From Sternotherus odoratus (Eukaryota > Chordata > Testudines > Kinosternidae): a stretch of 64,000 nucleotides of DNA. Every line of letters begins with the position of its first letter. Position 1 is the stretch's first letter. The DNA lies in assembly GCA_032164245.1 (NCBI GenBank), contig JAVMKO010000001.1, positions 288,679,041 through 288,743,040 on the forward strand, given 5' to 3'. The notes beneath the pieces are model-generated. The model saw only the letters and a program-made list of their open reading frames with translations, was not told the DNA's origin and made no database searches. Positions 11,461 through 23,460 of this stretch are shown here, piece by piece. The position numbers and the translations under genes are program-made.

Positions 11461-13654
11461 CTTGGGCCCTTGTGCCATTGTGAAGGCACATGGGCATAAG
11501 TCAAAAGCATGAAGAGCTGACGGCACCATAGATCAACTTGATTGGTCGCTCTGCTAATTTACATCTAGACCGTGAACCCTAATTTAGCTCTGACTTGAGC
11601 TTGCTTTAAAGGGCAATTCCTCATCCACAACACAGCGCTTGAAAGTAGGAGCCACATTCCCAAGGCATGTTGGACCTGATTCTCCACTTCCATTTTACAG
11701 CCACATGGTTCCATGGGCTCCACTGCAGTTACCCTGGCATCACAGCAACATAACCGAGAGGAGAAGCAGGCCTACGGTATCAGATGGGCATAGCATCAGC
11801 TAACACAGTGAGGTCAGGCCCTGCCCTGCAAATGCCATCTTCCATCAGCAGCCCTTTCTCATGCAAACTCTCCCATTGACTTCAATGGCACATATTTACG
11901 GTATATGGCAACCAAATCTGGCCCTAACTCTGTGTCCAAAAGAAGCTCATGAATATAATTGACTGTGAAAATGGATTTACAGCTCTTCCATAGAAGCACC
12001 TTTCCAAGTCAGTGAACATGGGAAATGTTTCAGGGCAGTCTCTGGCTTGCAGCAGGGGAGAACTGTCATTATATCAGCTGCCGTGGTTAAAAAACTACGT
12101 TCTGAGCAATAGTTTCCAAAGGAGCCTGAGTAATTATTTTACTCAGATAAGCCCGGGAACATTGTGTAAAAATATGTGTGCCCATTAATAGTCAAGTGCT
12201 CTAAGCAAGGGAATTTAAAGCTGTCAACAAGGAGGGAAATACCAACTTTTTAGATTGAAAAACAGTCATAAAAAATTCCTGGCTCCCAGCCTAGTCAATA
12301 CTGTAGCGAGCCATAGTTTCAGATTCACATTTTTCCTTCTGGGATGGAGTCTCCGTTGTTTTTTCCTTACCATAACAGGCACATCTTAACTATGAGCCTT
12401 ACAGGGCCGTAGCCTCAGTTGGTGTCAGTCAACAACATTGCCTTGGTTGGAGCTACGCTCATTTACACCATCAGGCTGTGTTTCCTTAAGGGATCACCAA
12501 AGTGTCTGTAGCATGAACTTGACGAGCAGTTCACATGCAAAACAATGCCGCTAACATGGAGAGAAGCTCATATGCTGTGCCCTGTGCTCCTTCTGCCTTG
12601 CCAGATCGTGCGAGTTTAACTCCCAAAACTGAAGGGCTGGAAAACTAGGAAATGTGAGGTTAAAATGACACTTCCCACACAACCTTAACTCTGCCCCTCT
12701 GGGGATGGCATGAGGAACTGGGAGTATGACAGCCCTCCCTAACTACTCCTGACATTTGCCCTGCACCTGGCACAGGTCCAAGGTATCATAGAGACTTCAC
12801 TGTGCTCTGTGATTCATTGATCCAAGGCTGGTTGCACACAAAGGCACGGTCCTGGGAGCTGCCCGAGGGATTCCTTCGGGGAAGGCTCAAAGCGGGGGGA
12901 GGCACCAGACTCACAGGGGTGTCACGAGGATTGTTTCGTGGCCGCCTGCCTCTGCATGTGGATGGAAGAGCACTTTCAAATAGCTCTAACCAGAAGCACA
13001 ACTTTAACTCTGGTGTTACTGGGTGCTGCCCCATAATCCTGCAGGCAGGGGGCTAGAGTGGCCACCCTACACTGTCTCTCCAGAGAATGTCGGGCTAGCG
13101 AAGGTGGAAGCACTAGTGTTCTGGGGTTAGACCGCACAGTGGTTGAAGACACCAGGGCCCCATCTATGCCGGCTCTGCCGTTATTGCTGGCACTGCAGAT
13201 GCTGCGCTGGGGCTAGAACAATGGTAGGAAATAACACACTCCTTGTAGACAAGGCTCTGGAAACTAATGTTCTCTGCCCATCCAGGAAATGGGCACAGCG
13301 CAGTAAACAGGGCTGATGCTAGCTGCCCCCAATGAACTAGCCCCGAGGGGCAAGGTCGGCTCTATGCCCTCCCCTCTCTGGAGAAGCAACCCTGCCAGCA
13401 CAAGTGTCCATTGCAATGACCTTGCCCGCTCAGAACTGAACCTGACAGCTCATTTCTAACTGGCTTTAGCTTTTGGAGATGCTAGCTGGGGCTGGCTTTG
13501 AACCAATGGTGGAGAAAGTCTGGACTCCCTGGCCTATTACCAATCCCTCCCTCCCATTCTCCCCACCACATTGCCAGCCTGTCTGAGGTGTGTATTGTTA
13601 GGAGAAAGGGAATGATATTCAGTTCAGCAGGCTTGCACTTGCTAAAAACGAACC

Positions 13655-13925
13655 CTTTAGCTGATATTATTATTTGTATTACAGCAGGGCCAAGACATGC
13701 CAGCTGTGATCAGAGCCCCATTGTACTAGGGACTGTACAAAGAGTCCCTGTGCTAACTAACGTTACATCTACATGGACAAAGGGTAATAGAAAGGATGTG
13801 TTAGTATCCTTCCCTTACAGATGGGGAGCTGAGGCACAGAGAGGGGAATGACTTGCCCAAGGTGACTCAGGCCACTTTTGGAGAGCCAGGATTGGCATCT
13901 GGGGTTCCTGAGTAGCAGCCTTGTG
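13655..13925 (-). repeat. MIR-like SINE, antisense
   Basis: CCCATTGTACTAGGGACTGT, AGATGGGGAGCTGAGGCACA and GACTTGCCCAAGGTGACTCA are the reverse complement of MIR. Confidence 0.7.
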
Positions 13926-14934
13926 GAATAATCACAAGATCAGCCTTCCTCTATCCGACTGCCATTTCCAGCCAGCATAGAAATGCTAAGGCCTTGGCTT
14001 TTCTTTAAGCGCTGGAGCTGTGTTAGCGTGGATCAAAGATAATCCCCATCATGTCAGGTGAATCCTCTAACACGGCATGTTTTTTCCCCTCCCTCCCCGA
14101 AAGTACCCGGTGCTGAGGTTTGACCTAAAGCACACTTTCCTATCTAATAACAAAAATACATCTTGGCAGGCTCACAGAGCAGCAGCTGGGTTTATTTTTC
14201 TGGCGCTTGAAATACCCTCCCAGGCCCCCATAACAATCCATCTCTCACCTGCTATTTATGGAGTTCATCTCACAAACCTAATGGCGTAAGTGAGTGCTGA
14301 ATTCAGTCCCATTAATGCGCTCGGTGTCCAGGCCGGTGCGGGAAGCGTAATGGGAATTCATTTTGAAAATCAATGTGGATGTCAATGGAATGGTGTCCCT
14401 TGAGGGGGCGTCATGCTTTTACTGCCATTCGCTGCTCATTCCCCTGCCACCTGCTTTTTGCTTCTTCTTTTTTTAAGTCTTCGTAATCAGGGAGAGAGCT
14501 GGGGCTCCATTCATTCTGCTTTCAATTGCTGTTTGTTTTTCAGTGCGCTCATCAGCTTCCCCACATCTTCGGTAGATGCCAATTCACTTTGGTGGAATGG
14601 GCCCCCGACAATCAAATCTACTCACAATGCCATTGAATTCTAATATGCCTCATTCCCACGACTGTTGGGTAGCAGAAGCCAGAGGGAAGATTTGGCATGA
14701 AGGAGGGTAGAAATGATAGATGAGAACAGGCAGCTTAGGGTGTGACATAAAATGCCTGCCGTAGCAGCTAGGCCTGTGCAACAACAATCAAAAAACACCA
14801 TGGCCTGCTGAGGTGGATACCTATGAAACTGGGATCCTTTCGTTTTTCATACAGGCATCTCCACAGAGGCGGGCAGCGCAATGGGGGTGGCTGGGCTGTG
14901 GGGCAGATAGGGATGTCTGACTTTTTATTTATAA

Positions 14935-15158
14935 CAGCAAGACTTGATAAATGCAATGTAATGCCCATTGGAAAACATAATCTTAAGTACACCAATAAAT
15001 TGATGGGGGTCTAAATTAGCTGTTACCATGCAAGAAAGAGACCTCGGAGTCATTGTGGACAGTTCTCTGAAAATATCCAGCCGCAGTCAAGAAAGCGAAC
15101 AGAATTTTGGGAATCATTAAGAAAGGGATAGAAAATATCATCTTGCCTCTTTATAAAT
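14935..15158 (+). mobile_element. CR1 LINE, left part of a split copy
   Basis: ACTTGATAAATGCAATGTAA and GACCTCGGAGTCATTGTGGA match the CR1 region that is also present at 51590-51780. The copy is interrupted at 15159 by a hAT element and resumes at 15847. Confidence 0.8.
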
Positions 15159-15838
15159 CAGGGGAGGACAAACTACAGCCCACGGGCAGATCCGGCCCAT
15201 CAGGGCTTTCAATCCGGCCCACGGGATTGCCAGCCCTGTGGTGCAGTGGGACTAAGGCAGGCTCCCTGCCTGCCCTGGCCCCGCGACACTCCTGGAACGA
15301 CCCTGTGGCCTCTGGTGGAGGGGGAGAGAGGGCTCTGGGCACCGCCCTCACTTGCAGGCACTGCCCCCCGCAGCTCCCACTGGCTGGGAACAGGGAACCG
15401 CAGCCAATGGGAGCTTTGGGCGTGGTACCCGCAGGGGCGGGCAGCGCATGGTGGAACTGCCTGCTCCACCTCACGCCCAGGAGCCACTGCCGGACATGCT
15501 GGTCACTTCCGGGAGCAGTGCAGGGCCAGGGCAGGCAGGGAGCCTGCCTTAGCCCTGCTGCATGCCACTGCCACCCCGGAGCTGCTCGAGGTAAAGCCCC
15601 GTACCCTGAACCCCTCCTGCACCCCACACCCCAGCCCCCTGCCTTGAGCCCCCTAGCCCCTTGCCTAAGCCCCTTGCTGCATCCCCCTCCTGTACCCCTT
15701 CCTGCACACCACACCCCCTTCCACACCCCACATTCCCTCCCACATCCCCAACCCCTTGCCCCAGCCCTACATTCATGGTCCTGCATACAATTTCCCCACC
15801 CAGATGTGGCCTTTGGGGCAAAAAGTTTGCCCACCCTG
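15159..15838. mobile_element. Non-autonomous hAT element inserted in a CR1
   Basis: It begins CAGGGGAGGACAAACTACAG and ends TTTGCCCACCCTG, inverted hAT-type ends. The 8-bp flanks are TTATAAAT (15151-15158) and ATATAAAT (15839-15846), 7 of 8 identical. The GC-rich interior gives long but meaningless open frames on both strands. Confidence 0.85.
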
Positions 15839-16492
15839 ATATAAATCCATGCTACACCCACATCTGGAATACTGCATGCAGATCTGGTCGCCCCATCTCA
15901 AAAAAGATACACTGGAATTGGAAAAGGTAGAGGAAAGGGCAACAAAAATGATAGGAGGTATGGAACAGCTTCCATAGGAGGAGATATTATTAATAAGACT
16001 TGGAGTTTTCAGCTTGGAGAAGAGACAACTAAGAGGAGGAGATATGACAGAGGTCTATAAAATCATGACTGGTGTGGAGAAGTAAATAAGGAAGTGCTAT
16101 TTACTCCTTCTCATAACACAAGTACTAGGAGTCACCAAATAAAATGGATTGCCAGCAGGTTTAAAACAAACAAGAGGAAGTATTTTTTCACACAACGCAC
16201 AGTCCATCTATGGAACTCTTTGCCAGAGGATGTTGTGAAGGCCAAGACTATAACAGGGTTCAAAAAAAGAACTAGATAGTTCAGGAGGACAGGTCCATCA
16301 ATGGTTATTAGCCAGGATGGGCAGAAACTAAGAATAGGCGTCAGGTAATCACTTGTCTACTCTCCTGAAATCATTTGATGATTACCTGCTCTGTTCAGTC
16401 CCTCCGAAGCACCTGCAATTGGCCACTGTTGGAAGACAGGACAATGGGCTGGATGGACCATTGGTCTGACCCAGTATGGCCTTTCTTACGAC
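15839..16492 (+). mobile_element. CR1 LINE, right part and 3' end
   Basis: It continues the copy at 14935: CATCTGGAATACTGCATGCA, TTTAAAACAAACAAGAGGAA, and at the 3' end GGTCTGACCCAGTATGGCC. The short frame [20 protein letters not shown] is the CR1 C-terminal piece. Confidence 0.85.
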
Positions 16493-16929
16493 TTGTCTGT
16501 ATGTATAGAAATAGGATCAATTTGATTGTAATTGCTCCCTCTCTTTTAGTATGCTGCCTGTCTTCATTATCATTTCCATGCAGCCCAATGATGTCAGCTA
16601 GGGGCTGTGGGGCAGACATAAATCCTCCCTGCCCCTGAGGAATATATCTGGGCTGGGGCACCCTGTACTGCCTCTGCAACAGCCCAGTTGCAGGAGCAGG
16701 CCAGAGAAGGGAGAGGATGGATCTGGGATGTAGCCAGAGTTGATCCGTGCTCTGCCTATTCTGTGCCCCTGCAAAGCCCCATACAGGCCATGAAGCAGGG
16801 GGGTGCAACTCAGTGAAGTCATCTGGGCTGCCCTCGCCAAAGGCCACCCCCATATCAGGACGGGAGACAAAATCTGCATTCCCTCCATGCTGGTGCCAGC
16901 GCTAATGCAGCCAGCAACCCAGCTCACAG

Positions 16930-17040
16930 ATTGTAGGGGCTTTGGAGCAGGGACTGTATCTCCGGAGTCTACAATACAGTGAGGCACCCGTTCTGATTGG
17001 GGTCTTTGGCTACTATAGCAACATAAATATTTAATAATAA
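16930..17040 (+). repeat. MIR-like SINE tail
   Basis: GATTGTAGGGGCTTTGGAGC and AGTGAGGCACCCGTTCTGAT correspond to the common GATTGTAAGCTCTTTGGGGC tail. Confidence 0.5.
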
Positions 17041-17834
17041 TGGCAAGTATCCAAGCACACTGAGGCAACTGTCTACTCCCCTGAAATGCACCGAGGGATT
17101 TTTAATGTCCATGCAAAGAAAACAAGAGTTGGGTTCTTTAAGTTCTCCTCTAACCCCATTAATGTCAATGTTAAATATTGATCATTTTTGTGTTTAGTAC
17201 AAACCACACAATAAAGTTGAGTCACGCTCCCGCACTTTTACTAATGTGCTTTTGCTGTCTCAGTAGAGGTTCACGATATGATGAGGGAAAATACATCAGC
17301 AGTGAAAGATCAGCAGACAGATCAATTTGGTACCTTAACGTGATTTAGGAGACTGAAAAATCACCTCATGGGGGGGCCCTTCTTTTTCTGAGCCACTTTT
17401 CTTCTCTCTGTTGGTCACGTCACAAGGCAAAAGAGCCTGATTCTGATCTCAGTTTTACCAGTGTAAATCCAGAGTAGCAGCACTGACTTCAAGATAGATT
17501 AAAATCTGGCCCAGATTTGGGATCTAGAGAAGACAACAGAGATAGAAGCCGAAGAGCTATTAACCTTCATTTGCCCGTCCAGTGATGTCCCAGGTGGAAC
17601 AGGATTTTTATAACAGCAACTTTCACTTACATCACCCACTTTCTTACATTCTCTTTCAATAGGATCCCATGGTCAAGTTAGGAGAAACAAACCTTGCCTT
17701 GTGATAAGTGAGGGTTAAACACAATGGATTGTTTAGGGGGTACTTACTAATAATCACGGAAGAAGATTAAAGGGTGTGGACTGATCAAAATCTCATTTTA
17801 GAGATGGCATAATGTCAACAGACTCCGGCCATCA

Positions 17835-17905
17835 GCAGGCAGGATCAAACCTGGGACTGCTGAAGCTTAGTCTATGAGCCTCTACTTACTGCGTGAGCTA
17901 AAAGA
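17835..17905 (-). repeat. tRNA-derived SINE fragment
   Basis: GGATCAAACCTGGGACTGCT and GCGTGAGCTAAAAG look like a reversed tRNA-like head. A better copy of the same family lies at 53135-53300. Confidence 0.5.
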
Positions 17906-17920
17906 CATATCGCTCTTATC

Positions 17921-18730
17921 CAGTGGTTCTAAACCTGGGTTGGGACTCCAAAATGGGTCATAACCCCATTTTAAGAGGTTTTATCTTGTACATAAGAGCC
18001 ACATCCCCATCTACAATCACACCCCGACACACACTCCACACCAAAGCTAGGAGGCTGGGGCTTTCCATTGGGTACACACTACCAGAGTGGCACAAACGGC
18101 AGAAAACCAAACAGCCTTGCCCCACCCCCAATCCTGAGCCCCCCCCCCCCGCTCACTCCATCTCCTCTCCCTCCGTCATTCGCTCCCCCCCACCATCGCT
18201 CTCTTGCTCATTTTCACCAGGCTGGGGCGGGGGTTGGGGTGCGGGAGGGATGAGGGCTCTGACTGAGGGTGTGGGCTCTGGGGTGGGGCTGAGGATGAGG
18301 AGTTTGGAGTGTGGGAGAGGGCTTTGGGTGGGGGCAGGGTTGGGGCGTGGGGGGGTGCAGACTCCAGGGATGAGGGGGTTGGAGTGCAGGAAGGGGCTTG
18401 GAGCTGGGGATTGGGGTGCAGGAAGAGGTGCAGGATGCAGGTTCTGGGGGCGGGGGCGGGGTGTTGGAGTGCGGGAGGGATGTGGGCTCCAGGCAGCGCT
18501 TACCTTGGGCGGCTCCCGGAAGCAGTCACATGTCCCTGTGGCCCCTAGGCGGAGGCTTGGCCCCGGAGGCTCTGTGTGCTGCCCTCGCCCACAAGCACCA
18601 CCCCAGAGCTCCCATTGCCTGGTGCTCGGGGTGGGGGCAGAGCGTGGAGCCCTCCTGGCCGCCCCTCTACCTAGGAGCTGGACATGCCAGCTGCTTCCCG
18701 GGAGCCATGCAAGGACTTTTAGTGGCTTGA
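17921..18730. mobile_element. GC-rich hAT-derived composite
   Basis: It starts with CAGTGGTTCTAAACCTGGG, a hAT-type end, and continues into GC-rich text (CGGCTCCCGGAAGCAGTCAC, CCATTGCCTGGTGCTC) shared with the element at 62339-63141. The right end and duplication were not found. The 298-codon plus-strand frame is a composition artefact. Confidence 0.5.
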
Positions 18731-18889
18731 TCAGCAGCACCTATCTGAGCCACCAGGGTCCCTTCCTAGACACTTTTGAAAATCCCACTAGGCACCTATT
18801 TCTATTATTAGGTATCTAAAGATCTGGCCCAAAGCACCTAACACACCTTTGGGTGCTATGTCAATAATAATTATTATTATAATACTGTT

Positions 18890-18970
18890 ATGCATAGATG
18901 CCAACTTCCTCTCTGCCTGGTGGGTGCTCAACCCCCCCCCCCCCCCCCCCCCCGCCTGCCTCTTCCCACC
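18890..18970. repeat. hAT end fragment with a poly-C run
   Basis: CTGCCTGGTGGGTGCTCAAC resembles the left end of the element at 25995 and is followed by about 22 C residues at 18932-18953. Confidence 0.5.
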
Positions 18971-19619
18971 CTTTCAGTTTTAGACAGTGTGGGCAGAAGA
19001 GTTTTTGCTGAGCATTGTAAATTCAAGCAGAGGCCTGTAAGTATGGTACAGTCCTGGAAGAAGCTGGAGAGAGAGTTTGGGGGTTTGATACTGGCTAAAG
19101 AGATTTTAGAGCTGTAAGCAACAAAGCTAGTCCCTTTTGGGGTTCCTCCCGTGTCTGGAGAAGCAGGACTTTGTACATTCCTTGTCAATAAACAAGATTG
19201 CACCAAAGAAATAACAGCCTCTATCATGTTTCTCGTCCCAACTGGAACACTCACAGGCTTTGATTAGCCACTTTGGTCAAAATGGGGTAACACTACCAAG
19301 CAGGGGGCTCCGTTTCTTGACTTCATTGGAAGTTTTCCCTGGGCAAAAACTGCAGGCCGGGCCTGTTACTTCTGTGTATTTATCTGTTGGGCACAAAGTC
19401 TGGCAGGCAGCTTGTTTGGTTCGAAGCAATGCCATGTGTGAACTAAGGCTGTGATCCAATTCCAGATCTTAGTGCACAGGGTGTCCACGTCACAAACCCA
19501 CCACCACAACTCACACTTACCTGCCCCACTGGGCTGAAAGGTTAAGGACTGAATGGACATGGAGACTGAGCTGTCTCTCTCTCTCCTCTTGTTCGGTACA
19601 AATTTGTAACAGTGGAGCA

Positions 19620-19775
19620 GCTGATCCTGGGCTGTGGTAGATTCTCCATCACTTGACGTTTTCAAATCAAGACCGGATATCTTTGTCAAAGAGCTGCTGC
19701 GGCTCAGACAAGAAGTTATAACCTCAGTGTGGGAATTAGTGGGTGACATTCTGTGGTCTGTGCGCTGCAGAAAGC
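19620..19775 (+). mobile_element. CR1 LINE 3' fragment
   Basis: GTGGTAGATTCTCCATCACT and TTCAAATCAAGACCGGATAT match the terminal region of CR1 that is also present at 29950-30010. Confidence 0.7.
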
Positions 19776-20410
19776 CAGACCGGCTGCTCAGAATCAATAT
19801 CGATGAATCCCCATGGGTGGTCCTGGCAGATCACAGTTGAGGCAAATTAGCAGTTTGCACTGTTGTTGACTCTGCTGTGCTGGCTGTATGGAGAGAGGAT
19901 TTAATTCCCCAGGACTGTCAATCAGGCACGTTCCCCATCAACACTACATTAGTTAAAATCACAGCTATAAAAATGGTGACTTCAGTACCATATGACTAGC
20001 ATTTTATATGCACTGTGATTACGTGCCTTGCCTGAAAGCTCTTGAAACCACTTTAGCTAAACTGGCTTTGCTTTTCCAATATATAGTTCCTTGTTTTTAT
20101 GGGGCTTACAGCCTAGCTGTAACAATTCATGCCTGGTTCAAGCTCTTGGAGCACATTTATAGGAGAGCCGGGATGGCAGTGGGATTGCTCTTGATCTCTG
20201 CAGGGGCATTGGGTGGAAATAGAATTAGTATTTTAAAATGTATTTTCTCTTTCAACAGCAGTGCAGAGGCAGTGCTGGGTAGGGGCTAGAGAAGGGGACT
20301 TTTGAGTTAGGCCTTGCATCTCTTCCCACTTCACCTGGTGTAAATCAGAAATAGCTCTATTGGAGTTGATGGAGTTATGCCATAGAACCAGTAAGGGAGC
20401 AGAATAGGAC

Positions 20411-20520
20411 TCTGGAATGCCTTCCTGCTCTGCCACTGACTCAATATGTGACCTTGGGCAAGCCACCTCACTTCTCTGTGCCTCAGTTTACTCTGCTGTA
20501 ACAATGATCCCAGACAGGTG
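20411..20520 (+). repeat. MIR-like SINE fragment
   Basis: GACCTTGGGCAAGCCACCTC and CTGTGCCTCAGTTTAC are the MIR core text. Confidence 0.75.
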
Positions 20521-21289
20521 TGTGGTGAGGCATATGGAACACCTGTCTCTAACACCTGTGGGGAGTTCCTTGGGTGAGAAACAAAACTCATTATTTAAAA
20601 GCTCCCATTTGTAAACTGATGTTCCAGTGAGTTTATGATGATGCTAGGGCGTGAGTCCCGGCAGATTTGTGCCTTGTGTCGTCATTTACCCCTGTGCAAA
20701 GTGAGCACAAAAAAGGGTGTAAAATGCTGCCACTGTGTGCTGGTAACATTGTGGACTCACTAGGCACAGGTGTGAATGGCTAGCAAGGCAGGGAAGAATC
20801 AGGCTCCCTCACCTCAGGATGTCCCAGCAAGGCGAATGCAACCAGCTACCTGCTTCTTGTATTCCCTCCTCAGGATCAATTGAGCCTAAGCTTGAAGGCA
20901 AGAACTGGGGACTAAAGAACGTGTTGTTTAAAGAAGCCCTTAGGAGCCCTTCAGTGGGAGCCTGGTTTAATTCTGTCCTTTGCAGAGACCCCGAATTTGA
21001 TTCTCCTCTCATGCTGGTTTGTCACCAGTGTGACCTTGACTTCAGGGAACATTCTCCTGATTTTCACTGGATTAAATGAGAGGAGAACCCGGATCCTATT
21101 CCTGTCAAGTGCTGAGAACGTCCTGTTAGGTGACTTCCATCACCACACGTGACCAGGCCCTCAGTCCATTTAGTCCACGACCACTTCATTCTTTCGGTTT
21201 CTCCATAGTCCCCTGCAGATAAGGTGGCGTTTGATGCTGCCAGTTTAGGGTTGCACCATTGGACCCAGTTTCCAGTTCCTGGATGTGTT

Positions 21290-21985
21290 TGTTTGTGTAC
21301 CTCACTGTAACAATGAGAGACTCAATGGTGTGGCGCCTCCTGCTGGTCATCTCAAGAAGTAGCTCGTTTCAGCTCCGGAGCGCCCTCCGCTGACCTGCCT
21401 CAGGCCCCGTATCCTTCTCCAACCCCAGTGCCCCTTTTACCTTTGGGGTTCTGCCCTCTGGCAGTACCCCCCACACTCTGGGTCTCTCTTCCCAGGGGAA
21501 CCCCCAACCCTCTAACCCCCACCTTGCCTCAGTGACTACTGCCAGTCCTCATCTAGCCCCCGCTGACTGGGACAAACTGCTGTCTGTAATGGCCACTCAT
21601 CACTGGCAAGAAGGGTAGGACCTGCTGCCTCTGCCTAACCCCGGCCTGCACCTCTGCTACCCCAGTATCTTCTTTAGGGCTTGCACAAGGCCTGCAGCCT
21701 GGGGAGTTACCAGGCTAGAGTTCCCCAGCTCCTCTTCCCCTATTCCCCAGCCCTACTCTCTTGCCTGCACCATAAGTTCCCAGGCAGCCAGGTCCTTCTC
21801 CCTCTAAAGATGGAGAGAGAGACTTCTTTCAGATCCTGCCCCCCAGCCCTCTTATAAGGGCCAGCTGGACCCTGAATGAGCTGGCCACACCTGTGGTCAG
21901 CCACTCCCTCAGCTGCTTACACTGCTTTTAATCCTTTTACCCAGGCGTGGGGCAGCTACCCCACTAAAATCACCAAGGGGGCCTT
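21290..21985. repeat. Unclassified C-rich repeat with CTCF-like motif
   Basis: A C-rich block (CCCTCTGGCAGTACCCCCCA, CTTATAAGGGCCAGCTGGAC) that I recognise as a recurrent turtle repeat, possibly LTR-derived. It carries TGGCGCCTCCTGCTGGTCA at 21331-21349. Borders are approximate. Confidence 0.4.
21331..21349 (-). promoter_or_regulatory. CTCF-like motif (repeat-borne)
   Basis: TGGCGCCTCCTGCTGGTCA closely follows the reverse CTCF core (GCGCCCCCTGGTGG-like). Whether it is bound is unknown. Confidence 0.35.
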
Positions 21986-22617
21986 GTCAGCAGATACTCA
22001 CTAAGAACGCCAGCACAAATAACTCCGTGTCTCTAAGCATGACTAGGTCACTAATAACCATAAGCAAAACTATCCCCCTCTCCCTGAACGCCTGGGCATT
22101 TTCCCAAAGAATCTAAAGTTCAAATGATTAAGGACAAGGTTGGAATGAATCATTAGTGCTTGTGAAAGGTACCAAATGGGAAACCCTGGATAATTCAATC
22201 TTGCCTTTACCTACAGCTTGGGGGCAGGGGGGGGGCAGGAACACAAGTTGTATTTCAGTCATGATCTGGGGGGTGAGAATACAGTTTAGACACCCATGGC
22301 CCATTCAGTGATTGGATGGCCTCCAAAGCTGCCATTGGATTGGGGGCTTTTGCACTGTGTTATTTTTAAGTGCTTTACAGTTGAGATCTCTAGACAGGTA
22401 TATCTTTGATAACTGAAAGTAAGTGCCTAATGGGGTGGCCCTGGGGGGGGGGGGAGACTCGGGGGGAGAACACCTGCCTGCAGAGCCAGATGATGGCCAT
22501 TCTATTCCTGCCTCTGTCCTTACCCCGTGAGTGTTCTTGGGTAGGCCACTGTATGTCTCGCTTTCCCCCTCTGCCTTTGTATGGTGCTTGTAGATCTATG
22601 GCTAGAAGGGGCTAGCT

Positions 22618-22980
22618 CATGGATGTCCAACCTTTTGGCTTTCCTGGGCCACATTGGAAGAAGACGAGTAGTCTTGGGTCACACATGCGTACAAATAGTG
22701 AGAGCGTACAGCGCGTGGCGGCGTTATGCCTAGTACACACGAATTCTTTGTCACAATTCATTTTACGCGACATTAGAGTCCTCTCGCTCTTTATTTTATT
22801 AGTCAATTTTATCAGTTTTTCGGTTTTTTGGTTGAACTGTTTGCAATTATAATGCGAATTCCGAATAATACTGCGGTATTTGTGGACGTAATCTCATAAC
22901 GTTGTAAGTTTACGATTTTGTGTTGGGCCGCATTCATAGCCGTCCTGGGCTGCATGCGGCCCGTGGGTTGGACAAGCCTG
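22618..22980. mobile_element. hAT element 50 bp upstream of GAB2 exon 3
   Basis: It starts CATGGATGTCCAACC and ends GGTTGGACAAGCCTG, inverted ends. It is flanked by perfect 8-bp direct repeats GGCTAGCT (22610-22617 and 22981-22988). The interior is non-coding, with AT-rich text and GGGCCGCATTC. The exact duplication suggests a fairly young insertion. Confidence 0.9.
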
Positions 22981-22995
22981 GGCTAGCTGTTTACA

Positions 22996-23030
22996 TGCTA
23001 ATAATCCTCATTGTATTTTTCCTCACACAG
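22996..23030 (+). promoter_or_regulatory. Branch point and acceptor tract of GAB2 exon 3
   Basis: TGCTAAT (22997-23003) is followed by a T-rich tract (TTGTATTTTTCCTCACACAG) up to the exon at 23031. The hAT insertion ends about 20 bases upstream of the branch-point candidate. Confidence 0.6.
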
Positions 23031-23271
23031 ACACTCTAAGGAACATTCCCTTGATGAGCCACGGTCCGCGTTCCTCCCCAGCCGAGCTAAACAGCTCCAA
23101 CCACCACCTGCTCAGAGAACGCAAGTCGTCAGCTCCTGCCCACTCCAGCCAACCTACCTTGTTCACTTTTGATTCACCTGCCAACCACGTCCAGACCACC
23201 TTATCTGCCAGCGCCCCCCAGGACTATCTCTTCCTGCATCAGTGTATGAGCCGAAAATCAGAAAATACAAG
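23031..23271 (+). CDS. GAB2: GAB2 exon 3 (linker after the PH domain)
   Basis: The exon follows CCTCACACAG and ends before GTATAG. It opens with two bases of a split codon, read as Asp if the previous exon ends in G, and continues TLRNIPLMSHGPRSSPAEL. It includes RERKSSAPAHSSQP and closes with SRKSENTR, whose last codon is split two-plus-one with the next exon. This matches the start of the Ser/Thr-rich central region of GAB2 just after the PH domain. A good branch-point candidate (TGCTAAT, A near 23001) lies about 30 bases upstream. A hAT element ends only 50 bases before the exon. The donor is a GTATAG rather than a strong GTAAGT site. The reading frame is open throughout, so the exon looks functional. 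Confidence 0.94.
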
Positions 23272-23369
23272 GTATAGTCGGAGGCCTTTGGGCAAACATA
23301 GGGGGAAACCCTGTAACATCAGCAATGATATTCCACCCTCAGAGCTATATCCAGAGGGAGTGCTGGTGG

Positions 23370-23460
23370 TTGGCTACAGCACAGGCATTCTGGGCCCTAT
23401 TCCAGCTCTGTCACTGACTGGCTACGTGATCTTGGGCAAGTCACTTAAACTGACGTATCT
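23370..23460 (+). repeat. MIR-like SINE fragment
   Basis: GTCACTGACTGGCTACGTGA and TCTTGGGCAAGTCACTTAAA are MIR core text. Confidence 0.7.

Larger units (their letters stand above)
1..23030 (+). other. GAB2: Intron upstream of GAB2 exon 3 (probably intron 2, partial)
   Basis: No coding exon could be supported in this stretch on either strand. It is a long intron filled with interspersed repeats (listed separately), separated by unremarkable AT-rich DNA. Segments where I recognise no repeat or gene include about 3600-4670, 6660-7640, 8000-8990, 9430-9950, 11460-13650, 14000-14930, 17040-17830, 18970-19610, 19830-20400 and 20520-21290. GAB2 is known for very long 5' introns, so the length fits. 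The reading frame entering exon 3 requires the preceding exon to end in phase 1. Confidence 0.8.

Noticed and set aside
15107..15861. 245- and 236-codon open frames on opposite strands
   Set aside because: They cover a CR1 fragment and the GC-rich hAT at 15159-15838; there is no domain and no splice context.
17923..18819. 298-codon open frame
   Set aside because: Pro/Gly-rich translation of a GC-rich transposon-derived block; the reverse strand is open as well.
18932..18953. Poly-C run as a biological signal
   Set aside because: Homopolymer at the edge of a hAT fragment; runs of this kind recur in the GC-rich elements, and their lengths are prone to sequencing error.
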